This document shows positions 60,732 to 64,000 of a stretch of DNA of 64,000 nucleotides, piece after piece. The notes beneath the pieces are model-generated. The model ran no database searches, was not told the origin of the DNA, and worked only from the letters and a program-made list of their open reading frames with translations. The translations under genes were made by a program, and so were the position numbers. Origin of the DNA: Streptomyces glaucescens (GTDB taxonomy: Bacteria > Actinomycetota > Actinomycetes > Streptomycetales > Streptomycetaceae). The number at the start of each line of letters is the position of its first letter. Position 1 is the stretch's first letter. The stretch covers positions 3,057,501-3,121,500 of the forward strand of contig NZ_CP009438.1 of NCBI RefSeq assembly GCF_000761215.1, written 5' to 3'.

Positions 60732-62446
60732 GTCCGGAAGCCCGGGACGTCCCCGAGTCCCCGAGGGCGGGGCAGGCCCCCGAATCACCCGACGTCACGG
60801 TCGTGGTGATCGTCTACAACGACGCGGCACGGCTGCCCCGCGCGGTGGCCTCGGTGCGCCGCCAGACCCACGCGAACATCGAGATCGTCATCAGCGACGA
60901 CCACTCCACGGACGCCACCCCGCAGGTGGCCCGGCGGCTGGCCGCGCAGGACCCGCGCATCCTGCACCTGCGCCTGGACCGGAACAGCGGCGGGTGCAGC
61001 GTGCCGCGCAACCGGGCGCTGGAGATCGCCCGCGCACCGTACGTGATGTTCCTGGACAGCGACGACGAACTGCCGCCGGACGCGGTCGAGATCCTGCTCG
61101 CCGCGCACCGGGAGCAGGACGTCGACTTCGTGATGGGCGCGGTGGAGCGGATCCGCGCGGACACCGGAAACCGCGGGCGCTGGATGCCGCACCTGGTGTC
61201 CGAGCGCCGTACCGTGCACGGCATCGACGCCGAACCGCGGCTGTTCTTCGAGCACCTGGCGACCAGCAAGATGTACGCCCGCGCCTTCCTCGACCGCCAC
61301 GGTCTGCGCTTCCCCGAGGGCATCCACTACGAGGACCAGCTGTTCAGCGCGCAGGCCTACTGCCTGGCCCGCGCCTTCACGGTCGTCCCGGAGCCGGTCT
61401 ACCGCTGGTACATCGCCCCGCACGCGTCCGCCGACACCGCCTCCATCTCCAACCAGCGGCACAAGCTCGGCAACGTCCGCGACCGGGTGCACGTCCAGCG
61501 GCTGGTCGACGACTTCCTGACCGGGAGCGGGCACGGCGGGCTGCGCGAGGAGAAGGACTACAAGTTCCTCAAGCACGACTTCCGGATGTACGCCGGCGAC
61601 CTGCCGGGCCGCGACGAGGAGTGGCTGGCGGAGTTCGCCGCGATCGTCAGCCCGTACCTCGAGACGCTCACGCCCGGCGCGTACGCCCGTCTCCCGCGCG
61701 CCGAGCGCGTGGTGCTCCAGCTGGTGCGCGAGCGACGGCTGGCGGAGGCACGGCTCGCGGCCCGCGGCCTGGGACACGGCGTCGGCCCGCGCGCGGTGGT
61801 CACGGACGAGGACGGCCGCACGTACTGGGGGGACCGCGTCCCGGACACCGCGTGGGGGCGCCGCGAGCTCGACCTGTCCGAACTCGCCCCGGACACCTGC
61901 CCCTTCCCGTACGCCCTGCTCCGCCACGAGGTCACCGAGATCGCGCCCGGCCCCGGTGCCTCGGTGGACCTGGCGATCCGCACCTACGACCCCGCGCTGC
62001 GCCTCCCCGTCGGCCCGCAGGCCGCGACCCTGCTGCTCTCCCCCGGCCGCCGGCGCATGACCGTGCCGTTCCGGCTGTCCCCGGTGCGTCCCGGCGTCTA
62101 CGAGGGCCACGTCCACGTGGACCTGGCCGCCGCCTCCCTTCCGCTGCACGGCTTCGACGGCGCCCGCCACCCGGTGCTGAGCCTGACGCACCAGGGGAGG
62201 CACCACCGGGGTGTCCTGCTGGCTCCCGAGACGGCGTTCCGGCCGCTGACCGCCCGCGTCGACTACCACTCCGGGGCCGCCCCGCACCAGGTCACCGTCG
62301 AACCGGAGGAGCGCGGCACGGGCCGCCTCCAGGTCCGCTGGCGCCCCACGGGGGTGACCGCGCGGGTGGTGCGCCCGGTGGTACGGCGCATGGCCCGGCC
62401 GCGGGTGCGCCGGGCGGCGCGCCTGCTGGCGAGCGCGCTGCGCTGA
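60728..62446 (+). CDS. GT2 glycosyltransferase with C-terminal beta-rich domain
   Basis: 572 residues from ATG 60728. The GT2 domain (about 22-250) is intact: TVVVIVYNDAARLPRAVASV, ISDDHSTDAT and FLDSDDELP, with HYEDQLFSA as the catalytic ED region. After a helical section (about 255-360) the rest to about 550 is predicted beta-rich (DLAIRTYDPALRLPVGPQAA, VYEGHVHVDLAAASLPLHGF) and not recognised; similar C-terminal domains occur in wall-polymer transferases. A basic tail ends it. It is translationally coupled to fusion 4. Confidence 0.85.
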   Translation: MSPEARDVPESPRAGQAPESPDVTVVVIVYNDAARLPRAVASVRRQTHANIEIVISDDHSTDATPQVARRLAAQDPRILHLRLDRNSGGCSVPRNRALEIARAPYVMFLDSDDELPPDAVEILLAAHREQDVDFVMGAVERIRADTGNRGRWMPHLVSERRTVHGIDAEPRLFFEHLATSKMYARAFLDRHGLRFPEGIHYEDQLFSAQAYCLARAFTVVPEPVYRWYIAPHASADTASISNQRHKLGNVRDRVHVQRLVDDFLTGSGHGGLREEKDYKFLKHDFRMYAGDLPGRDEEWLAEFAAIVSPYLETLTPGAYARLPRAERVVLQLVRERRLAEARLAARGLGHGVGPRAVVTDEDGRTYWGDRVPDTAWGRRELDLSELAPDTCPFPYALLRHEVTEIAPGPGASVDLAIRTYDPALRLPVGPQAATLLLSPGRRRMTVPFRLSPVRPGVYEGHVHVDLAAASLPLHGFDGARHPVLSLTHQGRHHRGVLLAPETAFRPLTARVDYHSGAAPHQVTVEPEERGTGRLQVRWRPTGVTARVVRPVVRRMARPRVRRAARLLASALR

Positions 62447-62465
62447 ACGCCGCCCCGCGACGGGA

Positions 62466-62495
62466 AGCGCCCCGGACCGTCCGGCCCGGGGCGCT
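62466..62495. terminator. Hairpin between convergent GT2 and glutamate dehydrogenase genes
   Basis: AGCGCCCCGG (62466-62475) and CCGGGGCGCT (62486-62495) are exact complements with a 10-base loop. It lies 20 bases past the GT2 stop and 15 bases from the dehydrogenase stop. Confidence 0.75.
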
Positions 62496-62510
62496 CCCCG
62501 TCTCATCCGC

Positions 62511-64000
62511 CTACGAGTGGGACCGCAGCAGCGTGCGCATCGTCCGCATGGCCACCGACAGGTTGGCCAGGTCGAACGTCTCCGAGCTCTGGATCTCCTC
62601 CAGGGTCGAGCGGGCACGTCCGAGGATCGCCGCGTTCTTCTCCCGCCAGCCCTTGAACCGCTGCTCCGGCGTGGAGCTGCCGTCGCCCACCGCCAGCACG
62701 TCCGCAGTGAGGGCGGCGTGCGCGGCGAACAGGTCCTCGCGGATCGCCGCGCGGGCCATGGACTGCCAGCGGTCGGCGCGGGGCAGCTCGATGATCCGGT
62801 CCATCAGCTGGGTGATGCCGAGGCGGTCGGCGAGGTCGTAGTAGACCTCGGCGACGTCCAGCGGCTCCTTGCCCATGCGGTCGGCCACCGAGACGATGTC
62901 CAGCGTCGGGAACGCGGACGAGAACCCGGCCACCCGCGTGGCCAGCTCGTCCGGTACCCCGGCGCCGGTCAGCTCGTCGTAGATCTTCTGCCACCACTCC
63001 AGGTCCGCGCCGCGCACCAGCTTCGGCAGCTCGGCCCAGACCTGCTCCACGCGCTCCGCGAAGAAGGAGACGGTCTCGGCGAGCTGGAGCGGCTGCGGCC
63101 GGTTGTTGAGCAGCCAGCGCGTGCCGCGCTCCACCAGCCGGCGCGAGTGCAGCCGGATCCGGGTCTGCACCTCCGCCTCCACCTTGTTGTCCAGGGCCTC
63201 GACCGCGTCCCACACCGGCGCCGAGCGGAAGATCGCGCGGGCCGCCGTCTGCGCCCGGACGATCTCCTCGAGCGACGCGCCGGTCTCCTCGCGCAGCCGG
63301 TGCAGGTACGTCGTGCCACCGGTGTTGACCGTGTCGTTGACCAGCACCGTCGTGGTGATCTCACGGCGCAGCGGGTGGCTGTCGATGCGCTCGCCGAACT
63401 GCTCGCGCAGCGGCGCCGGGAAGTACGCGTACAGCAGACCGCGCAGGTAGCCGTCGTCCGGCAGCGAGGTGTGCAGCAGCTCCTCGGCCACCGTGATCTT
63501 CGTGTACGCCAGCAGCACGGCCGTCTCCGGGCCGGTCAGGCCCTGGCCCTGGGCGAGCCGCTCGCGGATCTGGCGGTCGGTGGGCAGGAACTCCAGCGCC
63601 CGGTCGAGGTGGCCCTCGCGCACCAGGTGCTTCATGAAGCGCTGCTGGGCGTGGAGCATGTCCTTGGACTGGGCGAGCGCGTTGCCGATCGCGGTGTTCT
63701 GCGCGTAGTTGTTGCGCAGCACCAGCTTGCCGACCTCGTCGGTCATGTCGGCGAGCAGCCGGTTGCGCTGCTTGACGGTCATGTCGCCGTCCGCGACCAG
63801 GCCGTTGAGCAGGATCTTGATGTTCACCTCGTGGTCGGAGGTGTCCACGCCCGCGCTGTTGTCGATGGCGTCGGTGTTGATCCGGCCGCCGTGCAGCGCG
63901 AACTCGATCCGGCCGAGCTGGGTCAGGCCCAGGTTGCCGCCCTCGCCGACCACCTTGACCCGCAGGTCCCTGCCGTCGACGCGGATGGCGTCGTTGGCCT
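62511..64000 (-). CDS. gdh: NAD-specific glutamate dehydrogenase (large type), C-terminal part
   Basis: The last 496 codons are visible; the 5' part lies beyond the window. The sequence fits the large (about 1,650-residue) bacterial NAD-glutamate dehydrogenase class: VVGEGGNLGLTQLGRIEFAL, GGRINTDAIDNSAGVDTSDH, LLADMTDEVGKLVLRNNYAQ, and a helical C-terminal region. It deaminates glutamate to 2-oxoglutarate in the cytosol. The Rossmann GEGGNLG begins at residue 18 of the visible piece, so the catalytic Lys lies outside. It is convergent with the GT2 gene. Confidence 0.95.
   Translation of the reverse strand, partial: ANDAIRVDGRDLRVKVVGEGGNLGLTQLGRIEFALHGGRINTDAIDNSAGVDTSDHEVNIKILLNGLVADGDMTVKQRNRLLADMTDEVGKLVLRNNYAQNTAIGNALAQSKDMLHAQQRFMKHLVREGHLDRALEFLPTDRQIRERLAQGQGLTGPETAVLLAYTKITVAEELLHTSLPDDGYLRGLLYAYFPAPLREQFGERIDSHPLRREITTTVLVNDTVNTGGTTYLHRLREETGASLEEIVRAQTAARAIFRSAPVWDAVEALDNKVEAEVQTRIRLHSRRLVERGTRWLLNNRPQPLQLAETVSFFAERVEQVWAELPKLVRGADLEWWQKIYDELTGAGVPDELATRVAGFSSAFPTLDIVSVADRMGKEPLDVAEVYYDLADRLGITQLMDRIIELPRADRWQSMARAAIREDLFAAHAALTADVLAVGDGSSTPEQRFKGWREKNAAILGRARSTLEEIQSSETFDLANLSVAMRTMRTLLRSHS

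Overview
The window is about 72-74% GC by eye, with codon-position bias to match. It carries genes typical of the Streptomyces chromosome core: an AAL-tagged tmRNA with smpB, ftsEX, a sigU/rsuA-like pair, a whiJ/abaA-like developmental trio, a matAB-like pair and a large NAD-glutamate dehydrogenase. I read it as a core segment of a Streptomyces chromosome; gene order follows the S. coelicolor stretch from murA to the NAD-dependent glutamate dehydrogenase as far as I remember it. There is no prophage, insertion sequence, integrase, CRISPR array or tRNA gene.

Layout. 1-7.8 kb: end of murA, HU protein, NAD malic enzyme, a HelD-type RNA polymerase-associated helicase, an ECF sigma factor with its membrane anti-sigma factor, and a CGNR zinc-finger regulator. 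8-10.8 kb: nitrate module (NnaR-like HemD/winged-helix regulator and NarK) with a GlnR-like site upstream of narK. 10.9-15.5 kb: a Pro/Tyr-tailed membrane protein, an RsbW-like ATPase divergent from a WhiJ-like regulator and a BldB/DUF397 protein, nadE, a VapBC-like pair, and a stub of a secreted VCBS-repeat protein. 15.5-20.5 kb: matA-matB-like surface polysaccharide genes with a linked acyltransferase. 20.6-24 kb: LysR, MFS and LacI genes. 24-30.7 kb: ssrA, smpB, an S41 protease, ftsX, ftsE, a small zinc-ribbon membrane protein, a sortase-class LAETG protein with 30 tandem Gly-Asp-Pro units, and prfB.

30.9-38.1 kb: two membrane Ser/Thr kinases (pkaB, pkaA) divergent from a 1,244-residue FHA/P-loop ATPase, plausibly one phospho-signalling module. 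38.5-42.1 kb: a sugar ABC importer without its own ATPase; one permease carries a large inserted exocytoplasmic domain. 42.3-62.4 kb: a wall glycopolymer (teichoic-acid-like) region with four GT2-TagF fusion proteins, three polytopic GT-C-like proteins, a TagGH-type ABC exporter, a galE-like epimerase and a further GT2 enzyme, interrupted by an ohr/ohrR peroxide-resistance pair. The window ends inside the NAD-glutamate dehydrogenase gene.

The most notable pattern is in the four GT2-TagF fusions. Two keep an intact GT2 site but have lost the histidine of the TagF HGTPLK motif. The other two keep that histidine but have eroded GT2 motifs. This suggests division of labour between paralogues in making or priming the wall polymer that the TagGH-like transporter exports. 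Other leads are a pair of TetR operators in front of the exporter, a tandem operator in front of the WhiJ-like regulator, and the kinase-FHA ATPase module.
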